Shown one piece after another: positions 27,866 through 37,420 of a stretch of DNA of 64,000 nt; positions within the stretch are counted from its first letter, which is position 1; the number at the start of each line of letters is the position of its first letter. Below the pieces are notes generated by a model. It saw only the letters and a list, made by a program, of their open reading frames with translations, ran no database searches and was not told the origin of the DNA. Position numbers and translations under genes: made by a program. The stretch covers positions 1-64,000 of the forward strand of contig JASJAN010000034.1 in the NCBI GenBank assembly GCA_030066985.1, in the 5' to 3' direction. This DNA comes from Desulfobacterales bacterium (GTDB taxonomy: Bacteria > Desulfobacterota > Desulfobacteria > Desulfobacterales > JAHEIW01).

Positions 27866-28390
27866 ATGATAATACCGTGTAAATCATGTGAATCCCGATT
27901 TCGATTAGACGACAGGCTTATCAAGCCCACCGGATCAAAAGTCAGGTGCTCAAATTGTGGCAAAATCTTTAAAGTCTTTAAGCCCAATACGGTTGAGAAA
28001 AGAAAATATCAGAGGATCAAAACACAAAATCTGATTTCCTACTTTTTACTCGATGAAAATGGAAAAATTATTTCTCAAGGCTTGGGTATCGCTATGGATA
28101 TTAGCAAGGGCGGGATACTACTCCAAACTGTGTATGCCATTGAATCAAGAGTAATTGCCTTAGCAGCGATTGATAGAGAGAAGAATCTTTTCAAAGTAAA
28201 AGGTAGATTAGCTTATTCGAAAAAGACATCTATTGGAACATATTTCTCCGGAATAAAGTTTATCGGTATGGAAAAGCATGTGACAAAATTTATCGCGAAT
28301 TTAGTAAAAGAATACAATTATAATGGAAATAATTTGTTTATTCGTTGGCACAACGAAGATCCGTCATCCATTCCTCACTATTTTACTTGA
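27866..28390 (+). CDS. PilZ-domain protein with N-terminal zinc ribbon
   Basis: About 174 residues. The N-terminus has an MJ0042-type zinc ribbon (IPCKSCESRF...VRCSNCGKIFKV). A PilZ domain follows from about residue 45: RKYQRIKTQNLISY carries the RXXXR c-di-GMP motif, and MDISKGGILL the D/N-X-S-X-X-G motif. It should bind c-di-GMP. The ATG at 27866 is chosen over an upstream in-frame TTG; no clear Shine-Dalgarno is visible. It lies inside the segment that appears inverted relative to the split GGDEF gene. Confidence 0.75.
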   Translation: MIIPCKSCESRFRLDDRLIKPTGSKVRCSNCGKIFKVFKPNTVEKRKYQRIKTQNLISYFLLDENGKIISQGLGIAMDISKGGILLQTVYAIESRVIALAAIDREKNLFKVKGRLAYSKKTSIGTYFSGIKFIGMEKHVTKFIANLVKEYNYNGNNLFIRWHNEDPSSIPHYFT

Positions 28391-28585
28391 CATGTTCTTT
28401 AATGACCAAGATGAAACGCATAGCCAAAATTATGTTTTTGGCTTTCTAAAGAAATTTATTAAACCGCCGATAGTGGAAATGGGAGACCATACAAATAATC
28501 TAATAATTTGATCATACGAAAACTTTTATAACATGCAAAGCAATCAATATGACTATTTCATTTCTTATCTTCAGGATGGATAATC

Positions 28586-29116
28586 ATGTTTCAAAAAAGT
28601 AAATTTAAGCCATGCGAAAATTGTCAACAACCTGTATTTCCTAAAGAAATTAATTGTCCTTATTGCGGTTCGCCGATTAAAAAAGATTTTCTTCCAAAAA
28701 TAGTAATAGGCCTATTGCTGTTAATTCTTTTGAGTACTTTGGCTATTCCGACAAAGGGCAAATTAGAAAAAGAAAGAAAAAGGATTGTGAGTGTTGGGGC
28801 TGCCACAGTTGATGTGAGTAATTGGGCAAAAAATAAAAACAAAAAAGCAATGTTGGATAAGATTGGAGAATTAGAAGGGAAAATCGTAGAACTGCATTTA
28901 CAGGTTTTTGTTGCTACCTATCTGTCAGACTATTTTGGAATAGTTACAGTGCCATCTGATGGAATACCTGGTACTTACCTAATGCTATATCCAAAAGATG
29001 GGACAGAGACTGCATTTTTAAATAATATAAAAGCAGGACAGACGATAAAAATAAGAGGAAAAGTTAATGGTACCTACCTAAAAAGGATTAAAATCGAACC
29101 TGCATTTTTGATTTGA
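28586..29116 (+). CDS. Zinc-ribbon, single-pass membrane protein with a possible OB-like exported domain
   Basis: A 176-residue protein. CENCQQPVFPKEINCPYCGS near residues 11-30 is a zinc ribbon; residues about 38-58 form a membrane helix (IVIGLLLLILLSTLAI). The C-terminal 100 residues (GKIVELHLQVFVAT...IRGKVNGTYLKRIKI) read like a small beta-barrel of the OB type. AGGATGG lies upstream of the ATG. AT-rich codon use matches the surrounding region. Function unknown. Confidence 0.65.
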   Translation: MFQKSKFKPCENCQQPVFPKEINCPYCGSPIKKDFLPKIVIGLLLLILLSTLAIPTKGKLEKERKRIVSVGAATVDVSNWAKNKNKKAMLDKIGELEGKIVELHLQVFVATYLSDYFGIVTVPSDGIPGTYLMLYPKDGTETAFLNNIKAGQTIKIRGKVNGTYLKRIKIEPAFLI

Positions 29117-29168
29117 AATTTTCATACTTTTTAAACTCAACGAAAATTTTAGAATCTCCTTGAAACAA

Positions 29169-29519
29169 TTAGCTATCCATTTTTTTCAGTATCGATAGCC
29201 CTACTAAATGATGCCCCCTGTGCTCTAGCATGTCCTGCTTCGTTATATGTTTAATCTCAGCCTTGTATAATCCAGAAGGAGCCGTGCCTTTGGGAGATAT
29301 AAAATCAGCCTCCACAATCTGGCCTACCTCGATCATTTTCAAAAAAGCAGAATTATCTTTTATCAAAAGCCCTGCACTTTTAGCAGTTACATTTATTACT
29401 CTGAATTGATAAATTGGTTGGCCGACGAACTTGATTTCAATACGATAATTTCTTAGTTTCGTTCGTCTGGGTTCGGATCGTCTTTCTTTATCGATTATAA
29501 CTTTCGAATCCATTTGCAT
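29169..29519 (-). CDS. PilZ-domain protein
   Basis: A 116-residue single-domain PilZ protein. KERRSEPRRTKLRNY holds the arginine-rich c-di-GMP motif and NVTAKSAGLL corresponds to the D/N-X-S-X-X-G motif, with Ala-Gly at its end. It should bind c-di-GMP. It is the second PilZ gene in this 3-kb stretch, on the opposite strand. Confidence 0.7.
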   Translation of the reverse strand: MQMDSKVIIDKERRSEPRRTKLRNYRIEIKFVGQPIYQFRVINVTAKSAGLLIKDNSAFLKMIEVGQIVEADFISPKGTAPSGLYKAEIKHITKQDMLEHRGHHLVGLSILKKMDS

Positions 29520-29661
29520 ATGACCCTGTCTCGATATTTTTCAGTTTCAAGCATTTAAAAGAAGTTTGCCATGCAAGTACTGATATATAGTGAGTATCTG
29601 CACTTTGGCAATTTTACAGATATGATACGAATATGGCAAACAGCATTTGAAAATTTGAGAG

Positions 29662-29683
29662 GGCAGAGCCTAGCGACTCTGCC
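29662..29683. terminator. Hairpin GGCAGAG / CTCTGCC
   Basis: Exact 7-base arms at 29662-29668 and 29677-29683, followed by TTTAAAT. It may be a terminator; which transcript it would end is unclear. Confidence 0.4.
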
Positions 29684-29787
29684 TTTAAATCCTTTCTAAT
29701 GTAAATTTCTAAGACTAACTATAAATTTATCACTGAGCAAATTGGCGTGGCTCGACTATCTGTAAATTCTGGGTTTTGACATCCCAT

Positions 29788-30093
29788 TATCGATTTGCAG
29801 GAGAAGAGTTTACTTTAACATTGTCAGAAACAACGGCAATTAAGGCTAAATTTGTAGCTTATAGAATATTATCTAAATTCGCAAATGAATCTTTTGTGGT
29901 CAATAAAATTAAAATATCAAAAGTTACTCTAAGCATTGGTATAGCTGGGAATCAGATGAATGAAGGAAATCAGCAATTTGTGCATCGTGCTGATTTAACG
30001 ATGTATGAAGTTAAACAAGAGGGGGGGAACCGTGTGACTGTCTCACCAGTTGCTAACGGGAAACCCTCCAGCGATCTAATAAGCTGTCAATAA
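29788..30093 (+). pseudogene. GGDEF domain, C-terminal half, on the plus strand (broken)
   Basis: About 100 codons read YRFAGEEFTLTLSETT...KVTLSIGIAG...FVHRADLTMYEVKQEGGNRV, which is the second half of a diguanylate cyclase domain beginning at the catalytic loop. The loop is AGEEF, where GG(D/E)EF is expected. No start or N-terminal half precedes it. Its first residues continue exactly where the minus-strand half ending at 27420 stops. Confidence 0.8.
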
Positions 30094-30159
30094 AACCGCG
30101 CGAATAGACATCCTTTCAATTTTGAAAGCTATAAATCGAGCGAATAGTTGGCCTCTTTA

Positions 30160-30193
30160 TTGCGTGTACTCTGTTACATAAAAATACACGCAA
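30160..30193. repeat. Inverted repeat with 9-base exact arms
   Basis: TTGCGTGTA and TACACGCAA, 16 bases apart. Could be a hairpin or a dimeric protein site. Confidence 0.5.
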
Positions 30194-30286
30194 ATGTCAA
30201 TCCCTGTTTAATGATTTTGTTTCTCCTTGAGATGAAATTGTCTTTTTTATTCTAAAGTTTGCTGTATTAAATCCGAAAATTGATAT

Positions 30287-30475
30287 ATGCCCCATAGAGA
30301 AGAAAGACCCGTTTCTGAAATCCACGAATACTTAATGCATTTGCGCTATAGACTTGCACTTTACCAATTAAATCGAATGACTCCACCGGCAAACCTTTTA
30401 ATTGAACTAAAAATGACTGAATGTATTTTAAAGATGCAAACATCCAGTGTTGATCGGATCAACATTGAAATTTAG
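30287..30475 (+). CDS. Possible small protein (62 residues)
   Basis: The frame encodes an amphipathic, helical-looking peptide with EIHEYLMHLRYRLALYQLNR. No Shine-Dalgarno and no family recognised. It may be spurious. Confidence 0.3.
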   Translation: MPHREERPVSEIHEYLMHLRYRLALYQLNRMTPPANLLIELKMTECILKMQTSSVDRINIEI

Positions 30476-31015
30476 AATTAAACTGCGGCTCTTTTACACC
30501 CCTGTTTGCAAAATCTTGCTCTCTTTATTGTCATATAAAAGGAAATGGTTTAGAAAGTGTGGGCTGCTTTGTCTCGTCTTCAAAAGTGCCTCCAATCGAA
30601 ACTTTGGTGGAAATTCTATCTCAAGTTTAACCTATATCCCGCCGATATTTGTACAAAAGCATTAATAATCTTTGAACGGCCAAAATTTAAAAGCAACAAA
30701 TAGGCCATACCAATTAGAAGTCACAGTACTTAAAATTTATATATCAATTGGTCAAATATCAGTACAGAGGGGAAAATTTGTTATCCCAGCTTTAAAAACA
30801 AATAAGAGAAATTGTACCGATAACTGGAATTTACAGAGAACACGTAGATACCATATAAATCATTATAGTCAGATATGATAAGTTTTCTCCATACGGTGCT
30901 GTCAATAGTCACTGCATTTCTTGTTTTAGTAGTTCTATGGTTATTGATGGACCGGTTTAGCTGATATAACAATCACTTTTTTTAACTTGAATTTTCTAAC
31001 AAACAAGGATTTGTT

Positions 31016-31183
31016 TTGAATACGCTGATGTATATCGGTGCTCTTTTTCTTCTTTTAGGCTGGACAGGCCTTCTAATAATTGGCTGGTCCTACAAATATG
31101 ATGACAAAAAAGATACGCTACACTACGAATGTTTTCCGAAAACCAACCCTGTTGACGCTGAAGAATCCGGCAATAAGGAATAA
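31016..31183 (+). CDS. Possible small membrane protein (55 residues)
   Basis: A TTG at 31016 lies six bases after AAGGA; an ATG four codons later is the alternative. The peptide has one strong membrane helix (MYIGALFLLLGWTGLLIIGW) followed by a charged tail ending in EESGNKE. The helix-then-hydrophilic-tail pattern supports coding. Function unknown. Confidence 0.45.
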   Translation: MNTLMYIGALFLLLGWTGLLIIGWSYKYDDKKDTLHYECFPKTNPVDAEESGNKE

Positions 31184-31292
31184 TAATGTTTATTTTTCAG
31201 ACTCTGGTTGATGTTAAGGATGGATGATTCGCCGACTCCATCCTTCAAATTACTCTAAACAAATTAGGTGCACAGAGGAGAATGAAAATAAG

Positions 31293-31508
31293 ATGGGACT
31301 TTCAAACGAAATAATTATCAGGCTCAAAGATGGTAGCGAGTTGGGTATTGTGAGCGACCGCCATGTTTTCTATGATGACTATAAGGGAATAGGGAATGAT
31401 TTTTTTATTGATTGGAAGGAGTTGTCCAGAGAGGCTCAGGAAAAATTAAAAAAAATGCTAAGCACAGTAGAAAAGATGGTGACCGAAACTATGGCTCTGG
31501 GAGGTTAA
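31293..31508 (+). CDS. Small hypothetical protein (71 residues)
   Basis: The frame reads MGLSNEIIIRLKDGSELGIV and ends in a helical, acidic C-terminus. GAGGAG is 12 bases upstream of the ATG at 31293. A longer frame from 31224 has a closer AAGGA but its extra 23 residues do not look like protein. Family not recognised. Confidence 0.45.
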   Translation: MGLSNEIIIRLKDGSELGIVSDRHVFYDDYKGIGNDFFIDWKELSREAQEKLKKMLSTVEKMVTETMALGG

Positions 31509-31783
31509 CCACGTCAATCGACCCAAATGAGATAGAAACCGTAAGTACCTTCTTATACTTCGGCCACCAGAAAATGGCACTGGTTTTATTTATATAATTA
31601 TAATATCGAATACTTATGTCGACTAATCCACATTTATACGAATATTTGGTGATTCAATCAACTGGCACATAAAAGTTGTGATTAAACACTAAAGATTTCC
31701 ACTAATAGCTCCGATAATAAAGAAGGGATAAATGTCAGGTTTCTTACATATTATGAAAATATAAATCTAAAGAGTCCTAAAAA

Positions 31784-32512
31784 ATGCCAACAATCTCTCT
31801 AATATTTAAAGATAAAATTTTAGCAAATTATCAAATCAGCAAAGGTGATACCTTACTCGTCGGCCGGAACAAAATTAATGATATTGTCATAGATAACCTT
31901 GCCGTTTCGAATCAACATGCCAAAATAGAATCAGATGGGACCGGATTTTTATATGTTGACCTCAATAGTGAAAACGGCTCATTTGTGGATGACCGGCTAA
32001 TCAAATCCTATTGGCTTAATGATGGTGACAAAATTTCAATCGCCAAGCATGACTTAAAATTCTCAAATCCAAAGATTGTCAAAGGAATTGAAAAACAATC
32101 AAATGCAATTAACAAAACGATGCAGATGGATACTAAAAAGTATCGAGAATTAATAAAAAAAAGTAAAGAGAAAATCGATGATGTTATTGTGTCGAACAAA
32201 AGCAATGCTAAAGAGTCCATTCAGCCGTCCTGTAAATTGACTTATTTATCTGAAAGGAAAAAAGACATAGAACTGAATGACAAGTCAGTTAGAATTGGAA
32301 AAGATCCGCAATCAGATATCCCGGTTAAAGGTTTTGCTATTGGCAAAACATCCGCAGTTATCAATAAATTGCCTGACGGCTGGTATATTAACTATGTTGA
32401 AGGGCTATCCAAACCGCGACTCAATAATAAACCGATCAAGAAATCTATTAAACTCGAGAAACTGGATATAATTTCAGTTGGTTCAACAAAACTTCAGTTT
32501 TTAATTACGTGA
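31784..32512 (+). CDS. FHA-domain protein (one canonical, one degenerate FHA domain)
   Basis: A 242-residue cytoplasmic protein. Residues about 15-95 form a canonical phosphothreonine-binding FHA domain (LVGRNKINDIVI, AVSNQHAKIE, SENGSFVDD). A charged linker (105-150) leads to a second FHA-like region from about residue 150 (VRIGKDPQSDIPV, then LNNKPIKKS), which lacks the SXXH element and so is probably degenerate. It lies 271 bases upstream of a Ser/Thr kinase gene, a natural partner. Confidence 0.85.
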   Translation: MPTISLIFKDKILANYQISKGDTLLVGRNKINDIVIDNLAVSNQHAKIESDGTGFLYVDLNSENGSFVDDRLIKSYWLNDGDKISIAKHDLKFSNPKIVKGIEKQSNAINKTMQMDTKKYRELIKKSKEKIDDVIVSNKSNAKESIQPSCKLTYLSERKKDIELNDKSVRIGKDPQSDIPVKGFAIGKTSAVINKLPDGWYINYVEGLSKPRLNNKPIKKSIKLEKLDIISVGSTKLQFLIT

Positions 32513-32783
32513 CTAAATTATATATAGAATATCAATATTTATAATATCATTAAGACCTTGCATGCACCCAGCTTCATCGCCTCTGATCCATACCTGCCTC
32601 GTTAAACTTTTTCCTTAAAAACATTTAATACGGATATTTAATCAAGTTTAAGTTAAGCACTCTAATGTTTAATATTTTGTATCAAGGATTTTAGGAAGTT
32701 ACCGATATTAATGTCAAGGCTACCCTTTTAATGGGATACAGCAGATCTATTGGAAACTTTGAGTCGGTTTCACGGATAAAGTA

Positions 32784-33674
32784 ATGACTACGATGGCGTC
32801 ATATAACTCCGATACTATAATCGGTAAGCAGATTGGAACCTCAATTATTTTAAAAGAATTGGCCAGGGGCAGTATGGCTGTTGTCTTTGTCGCTTTTCAA
32901 AAGACACTAAAACGCAGAATTGCGGTAAAAATCTTACCGAAATCATGTCTTACGAGTAAAAGTGCAGAGCTTTTTCAGAGAGAAGCAGAATCTGCTGCCA
33001 TATTGTCACACCCGAATATTATTCCAATTTACGAGGTCGGTGAAACCAAGGAATTTCTTTTTTTTACCATGCAACTAATCCAGGGTTTCTCGCTGACTCA
33101 ACTGTTGAACATTGCCAAAAAACAAGTATTGCCTTCTAAACGCTTAATTCCATTAAAACAGACGATTCAATTCGTTACCCAGATTCTGGATGCACTCAAC
33201 TATGCGCATCAGCAGGATATCATCCATCGAGACATTAAACCGGATAATATTTTAATTGAAAAACATGGTCACCGACCCATCATCACGGATTTTGGAGTTG
33301 CCAAAGTTCTGCGCGAAGAAAAGGAAGATCATTCTATGATGCTAGGGACTCCCTTATACATGGCACCGGAGCAAATTATTGGTGAAACAAGGGGTGCGCG
33401 CAGCGATATTTACGCCATCGGCATTATGCTTTTTCAGATGTTGGTGCCGAATCTTCCCTTACCCAAGTTTGATTCACCCGATGCGCTTTTAGAATATAAA
33501 TTGTTAAATAAAGAGGGTTTTTTCAAAAAAAAACCTTCCGAGCTTAATCCTTCACTAAGACAAGAACTGGATATAATTGTTGGCAAAGCAATCAAATATG
33601 AAGCTGAAAATAGGTATAATAATTGTCAGGAGTTTAAATCCGAGATCGAATGGTACCACCAAACGTATCTTTAA
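32784..33674 (+). CDS. Ser/Thr protein kinase (soluble, kinase domain only)
   Basis: A 296-residue Hanks-type kinase without membrane segment or sensor domain. The glycine loop is degenerate (ELARGSMAVVF). The VAIK-type lysine is in IAVKIL, the catalytic loop HRDIKPDN is near residue 148, DFG near 169 and the APE motif in MAPEQ near 193. All catalytic residues are present, so it should be active. The next gene starts 24 bases later. Likely substrates are the neighbouring FHA protein or the downstream proteins. ATG at 32784 or 32793. Confidence 0.92.
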   Translation: MTTMASYNSDTIIGKQIGTSIILKELARGSMAVVFVAFQKTLKRRIAVKILPKSCLTSKSAELFQREAESAAILSHPNIIPIYEVGETKEFLFFTMQLIQGFSLTQLLNIAKKQVLPSKRLIPLKQTIQFVTQILDALNYAHQQDIIHRDIKPDNILIEKHGHRPIITDFGVAKVLREEKEDHSMMLGTPLYMAPEQIIGETRGARSDIYAIGIMLFQMLVPNLPLPKFDSPDALLEYKLLNKEGFFKKKPSELNPSLRQELDIIVGKAIKYEAENRYNNCQEFKSEIEWYHQTYL

Positions 33675-33698
33675 TAGCAACACAGAGCTATCTATATT

Positions 33699-35966
33699 AT
33701 GACAGAATCAAAATTTCCGAATAAAATTTCTGAAAGAATCGGCAGAGCTTTTGCGATTATGTATAATCGTGCATCCATGTATAAAATCGATCACCAATTC
33801 ACGAAACAATCCATTCAGGAGGTTTTTGCAACCGTTTCTGAAGGCCTGAACTTTCTTTCGCCGGTATCCATTATACTTAATCGGGAAGATTTTTTTGTAG
33901 AGGAAGAACCCTTCGATAATCGGCTAAATACAGCCAGACTGGCTGCTCATTTCAAAAAATTGGGTATTCAATCAATATCATTTGAAAAAGGGGTGGCTGA
34001 GGCAGACCTGAAAAGCTTTGTTAAAATATTTGTTGATCCGACAAGTTTCCCAAAAGCATCATTAATGCAAAATGCACTGGCAGACATGTCAGTATCTAAA
34101 GTCAAAGTTAATCATGTTTTTTTAAAAAGAATGACGGCTGACGATGAAATTGTTTCAAAAGAAGATCTGAAGCAAAAGTCTAAGGATTCAGGCGACACAT
34201 CTTCCGATCAAATGTTCGGTGAAGTCTTAAATATGATGACCGAAAGTACTTTGATGGAAGAGATCGAAAAAACGTTTTCTTTGAAAAACTTAATTGAAGA
34301 TCCTATTAAACTTTCTAAAGATTTAATCAGTAAGGATTATGAAATAGCAAAGGACATTCAAGCACAATCCACTCAAAGTGTGCCTGTTCCGATTGATGGG
34401 CAAATTACCACTGGTGAACCTCTTGTCGAAGGTGGACCTGTTGTCTCTGGAGGACCTGTTATCGCTAATCAGATCGCACGCATCAGAGATGAAGCAATAA
34501 AAATACAAAAAAATGCTGGCGATACCAATCTTTCGGAGTTGGCTTATGCAGTCTCTGATATGCGCGATGAATTGATTAAAGGGATACAGACCCAAAAGAC
34601 TTTAGGTGTGATATATGAAAATGAAGAGCAAATTATAGATGAAGCAAATGCTCTTACAGACCAGGTCCTGATTCAACTGGTAAGAAGTGAATATCAAAAA
34701 GGTGAAATATCCGTTGAACGACTGGCTCAGATAATTCGGCGAATGCTTCCCGAGCCTACTGAGCTAAAGAGGCTGCTGCCTTTACTCAAAAACGCTTTGA
34801 ATGAGGAAGGCATGTCATCATCAGAATTTCTGGGCCTGTTGGATGCCCTTGGTAAAGAATTGAATGATGAAGAACTCACAAAGATTTTTCAAAAAAGTGC
34901 AGAGGAAATTGGTCTGGCCCCAGAGGATCTTATCCAAGAATTTAAAAAAGATCCTTCAAGTGCCGCTGAACTTATTTATTTGGCCGCGGAGCTTCGCAAG
35001 GGAACTGGTGATGATAAGATACTGACTGAATTGCTTGTCGACTATATCGAACGTATTGGGTCCAAGATCGTTTTGGATACGGTTAATCCAGGCGGTGATA
35101 CAAATGATAATCATATCAAAAAAGTCATTGCTAATGTAGAATCTGATATCGTCAGTAGATTAGACAAAAAAGGCATAGACGATGAAGTCTTAGAGGGCGT
35201 TCAGAAAAAACTAATGGCACGTATGGAGGAGTGCTTTAATAAGCTAAAAAAAGAATGGGAACTCCAGCAAAAATCGGCTACACCCGCTGAAATTATCGGG
35301 CAAACAACGATTTTCAAAATTTTAGAAGAAAGTGTCGATGAAGGCGATGAGTTGCACCATATTTTATCACGAGTGCGAAAAGACGTTCAAAACGGTGAGA
35401 TCGATGAAAATAATATTCGCCAAATATTTAAGAAAATTAAATGGATAAACAAAAAAAAGGCGACAAGGAAAAATCGCAAAGCCCTTCCGAGCGGAATTTT
35501 GACACATCAAAACACACTTTTATTCATCGAAAAAGAGATATCCCGTTCAAATCGATATGATACCCCATTTTCGGTCATCACATTTTCAATCATTAAGATA
35601 GTACCCAATCAACCGATTCCTATAGGCAAGCTCAGTGGACGGAAAATTAATCAGACCGTCATGGGTGAATTAATAAAAAGTCTAAGGAATGCGGATCTGA
35701 TTGGAATTTTAACTAAAAACATTCTGGTGGTTCTTCTTCCAATGACTGAAAAAGAGAATGCCAGAATTGCATTGCGAAGGCTCACAAAGTCTCTACATGA
35801 TGGACCAATTACAGTAAATGGGTTCGACTTAAAAGTCCAATTTGCCGGAGCGGTTACTTCTTTCGATGGTAATAGAACACCTGATCTGGATACCTTCCTT
35901 AAAGTTGTCGAAAATGACCACAATGAGTTGATAGTCCGTCTAAAGAATGTTCACGAATTATATTGA
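33699..35966 (+). CDS. Large signalling protein with a degenerate GGDEF-like C-terminus
   Basis: A 755-residue soluble protein. Residues 1-150 are a compact unrecognised domain (ISERIGRAFAIMYNRASMYK). The middle (about 240-560) is helical and acidic, with repeats such as LLPLLKNALNEEGMSSSEFL that suggest helical-repeat structure. Residues about 590-755 resemble a GGDEF domain in layout (HQNTLLFIEKEISRSNRYDT, then FSVITFSI, then NADLIGILTKNILVVLLPMT) but the GG(D/E)EF loop is absent, so it should not make c-di-GMP. It is packed between the kinase (24 bases) and the HDOD gene (21 bases) and is probably part of the same pathway. Confidence 0.65.
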   Translation: MTESKFPNKISERIGRAFAIMYNRASMYKIDHQFTKQSIQEVFATVSEGLNFLSPVSIILNREDFFVEEEPFDNRLNTARLAAHFKKLGIQSISFEKGVAEADLKSFVKIFVDPTSFPKASLMQNALADMSVSKVKVNHVFLKRMTADDEIVSKEDLKQKSKDSGDTSSDQMFGEVLNMMTESTLMEEIEKTFSLKNLIEDPIKLSKDLISKDYEIAKDIQAQSTQSVPVPIDGQITTGEPLVEGGPVVSGGPVIANQIARIRDEAIKIQKNAGDTNLSELAYAVSDMRDELIKGIQTQKTLGVIYENEEQIIDEANALTDQVLIQLVRSEYQKGEISVERLAQIIRRMLPEPTELKRLLPLLKNALNEEGMSSSEFLGLLDALGKELNDEELTKIFQKSAEEIGLAPEDLIQEFKKDPSSAAELIYLAAELRKGTGDDKILTELLVDYIERIGSKIVLDTVNPGGDTNDNHIKKVIANVESDIVSRLDKKGIDDEVLEGVQKKLMARMEECFNKLKKEWELQQKSATPAEIIGQTTIFKILEESVDEGDELHHILSRVRKDVQNGEIDENNIRQIFKKIKWINKKKATRKNRKALPSGILTHQNTLLFIEKEISRSNRYDTPFSVITFSIIKIVPNQPIPIGKLSGRKINQTVMGELIKSLRNADLIGILTKNILVVLLPMTEKENARIALRRLTKSLHDGPITVNGFDLKVQFAGAVTSFDGNRTPDLDTFLKVVENDHNELIVRLKNVHELY

Positions 35967-35987
35967 TTATTTGGAGGCAAAAAATCT

Positions 35988-37208
35988 ATGGGAACAATTC
36001 ACCTTAACGAGCTGAAACCCGGTATGGTGTTAGCCGATGAGGTCAGAGATCTTAGTGGCAAACTCCTTTTAGGGAAAGGTAAGACAATCCAACCAGAGCA
36101 TTTCAGGGTATTTAAGATCTGGGGTGTTACAGAGGTAAATATTTGTGGAGATAATGGTGACAAAAGAAATATTAAGCCTGATTATAATTCGGAACAGTAC
36201 AAAAAATCAAAAGAGATAACGCAACAGGTGTTTCGCCACAACGATTGTGATCACCCTGCAATCGAAGAGATATTTCGGATATCTGTTTTGTTCAGAACTG
36301 AATACAATTCCTTCAATTCCGACTCAGATTTAAGCTTAGATCAGAACATTACTTCAGAGAATTTTGATAAAGAAAAACTTATAAAATTTGCTTTGGAAGA
36401 TATAAATTTACCTGAAATGCCTTCAATAGTTATCGAGTTAAATGACGTCATCACCAATCCACGTTCAACAGCTGACGATATCGCTCAGGTTGTGCAAAAA
36501 AGCCCAAGTTTAACAGCAATGCTGCTTAAACTTGTTAATTCGACATTCTACAGTTTACAATCAAGAATAGACAAAATATCTTCGGCAGTAATCTTAATTG
36601 GCACAAAAGAGATTGCCGCGTTAGCTCTTGGCATAAGTATTCTTACCACTTTTAACAAAATCCCCAAAAAAATAGTAGATATGTTTCAGTTTTTAAAACA
36701 TAGCATCGCATGTGGTATAATATCTAGGATGTTGGCCACTCAAAAGGGCATTCCTCAAACGGAACAATTCTTTGTCTCGGGGCTTTTACACGACTTAGGT
36801 CGATTAATTTTGTACAGTAATTACCCAGAAGAATCTTGTCATATTTTAGGGTTGGCGAGGAATACGAATAAATTATTGCGTGAAGTAGAAGAAGATTTTA
36901 TGGGTTATGATCATGCTCATGTTGCAAAGCTTCTGATAAAACAGTGGAAACTTCCCATTTCGCTAGAAAACAATGTTTTTTATCATCACAATCCTTCCGA
37001 GGCTCCGCAGCCTATTACAGCAACACTAGTCCACTTGGCCGATATTATCACTAATGGTCTCGGGATCGGAACCAGCGGGGAGCTTTTTGCTCCTCCTTTG
37101 GATATAGATGCCTGGGACGAACTGGAGTTATCACCCACATGCTTTGATATTGCTATAAAACAGTCGATCCATCAGTTTTTTGCCTTAGAATCTATGTTGG
37201 AGAATTAG
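35988..37208 (+). CDS. HDOD-domain signalling protein
   Basis: A 406-residue protein. Residues 1-55 are the small N-terminal domain common in HD-GYP and HDOD proteins (LNELKPGMVLADEVRD...LLLGKG). The HDOD domain spans about 140-340: LPEMPSIVIELNDVI, SPSLTAMLLKLVNS, and an HD pair in SGLLHDLGRLIL near 265. HDOD proteins usually act in signalling without proven hydrolase activity. GGAGG precedes the ATG. Last gene of the kinase cluster. Confidence 0.88.
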   Translation: MGTIHLNELKPGMVLADEVRDLSGKLLLGKGKTIQPEHFRVFKIWGVTEVNICGDNGDKRNIKPDYNSEQYKKSKEITQQVFRHNDCDHPAIEEIFRISVLFRTEYNSFNSDSDLSLDQNITSENFDKEKLIKFALEDINLPEMPSIVIELNDVITNPRSTADDIAQVVQKSPSLTAMLLKLVNSTFYSLQSRIDKISSAVILIGTKEIAALALGISILTTFNKIPKKIVDMFQFLKHSIACGIISRMLATQKGIPQTEQFFVSGLLHDLGRLILYSNYPEESCHILGLARNTNKLLREVEEDFMGYDHAHVAKLLIKQWKLPISLENNVFYHHNPSEAPQPITATLVHLADIITNGLGIGTSGELFAPPLDIDAWDELELSPTCFDIAIKQSIHQFFALESMLEN

Positions 37209-37420
37209 AAGCCTTTTAAAGGAACATAAAACTAAAAAAGGCAATAAGCTTTTCAAAACCCCTCTTCCCAAGACCGCTTGCTTGGAACCGCCGCATTTTT
37301 TTATAGTGATCTGATCACATACCAAAATCGTATCCGGCTGTTAAGCTTGACATCAGCCATTGATTGGCATAAAAATCGGGTTCTATTTTATGTACCCGAA
37401 ACTGTCACACCGCTGGCATC

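Larger units (their letters stand above)
30094..31015. other. AT-rich stretch with little recognisable content
   Basis: About 920 bases with no recognised gene except a doubtful 62-codon frame at 30287. It contains an exact inverted repeat, TTGCGTGTA at 30160-30168 and TACACGCAA at 30185-30193. Other frames here have no ribosome sites or recognisable motifs. It looks like decayed accessory DNA. Confidence 0.45.
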
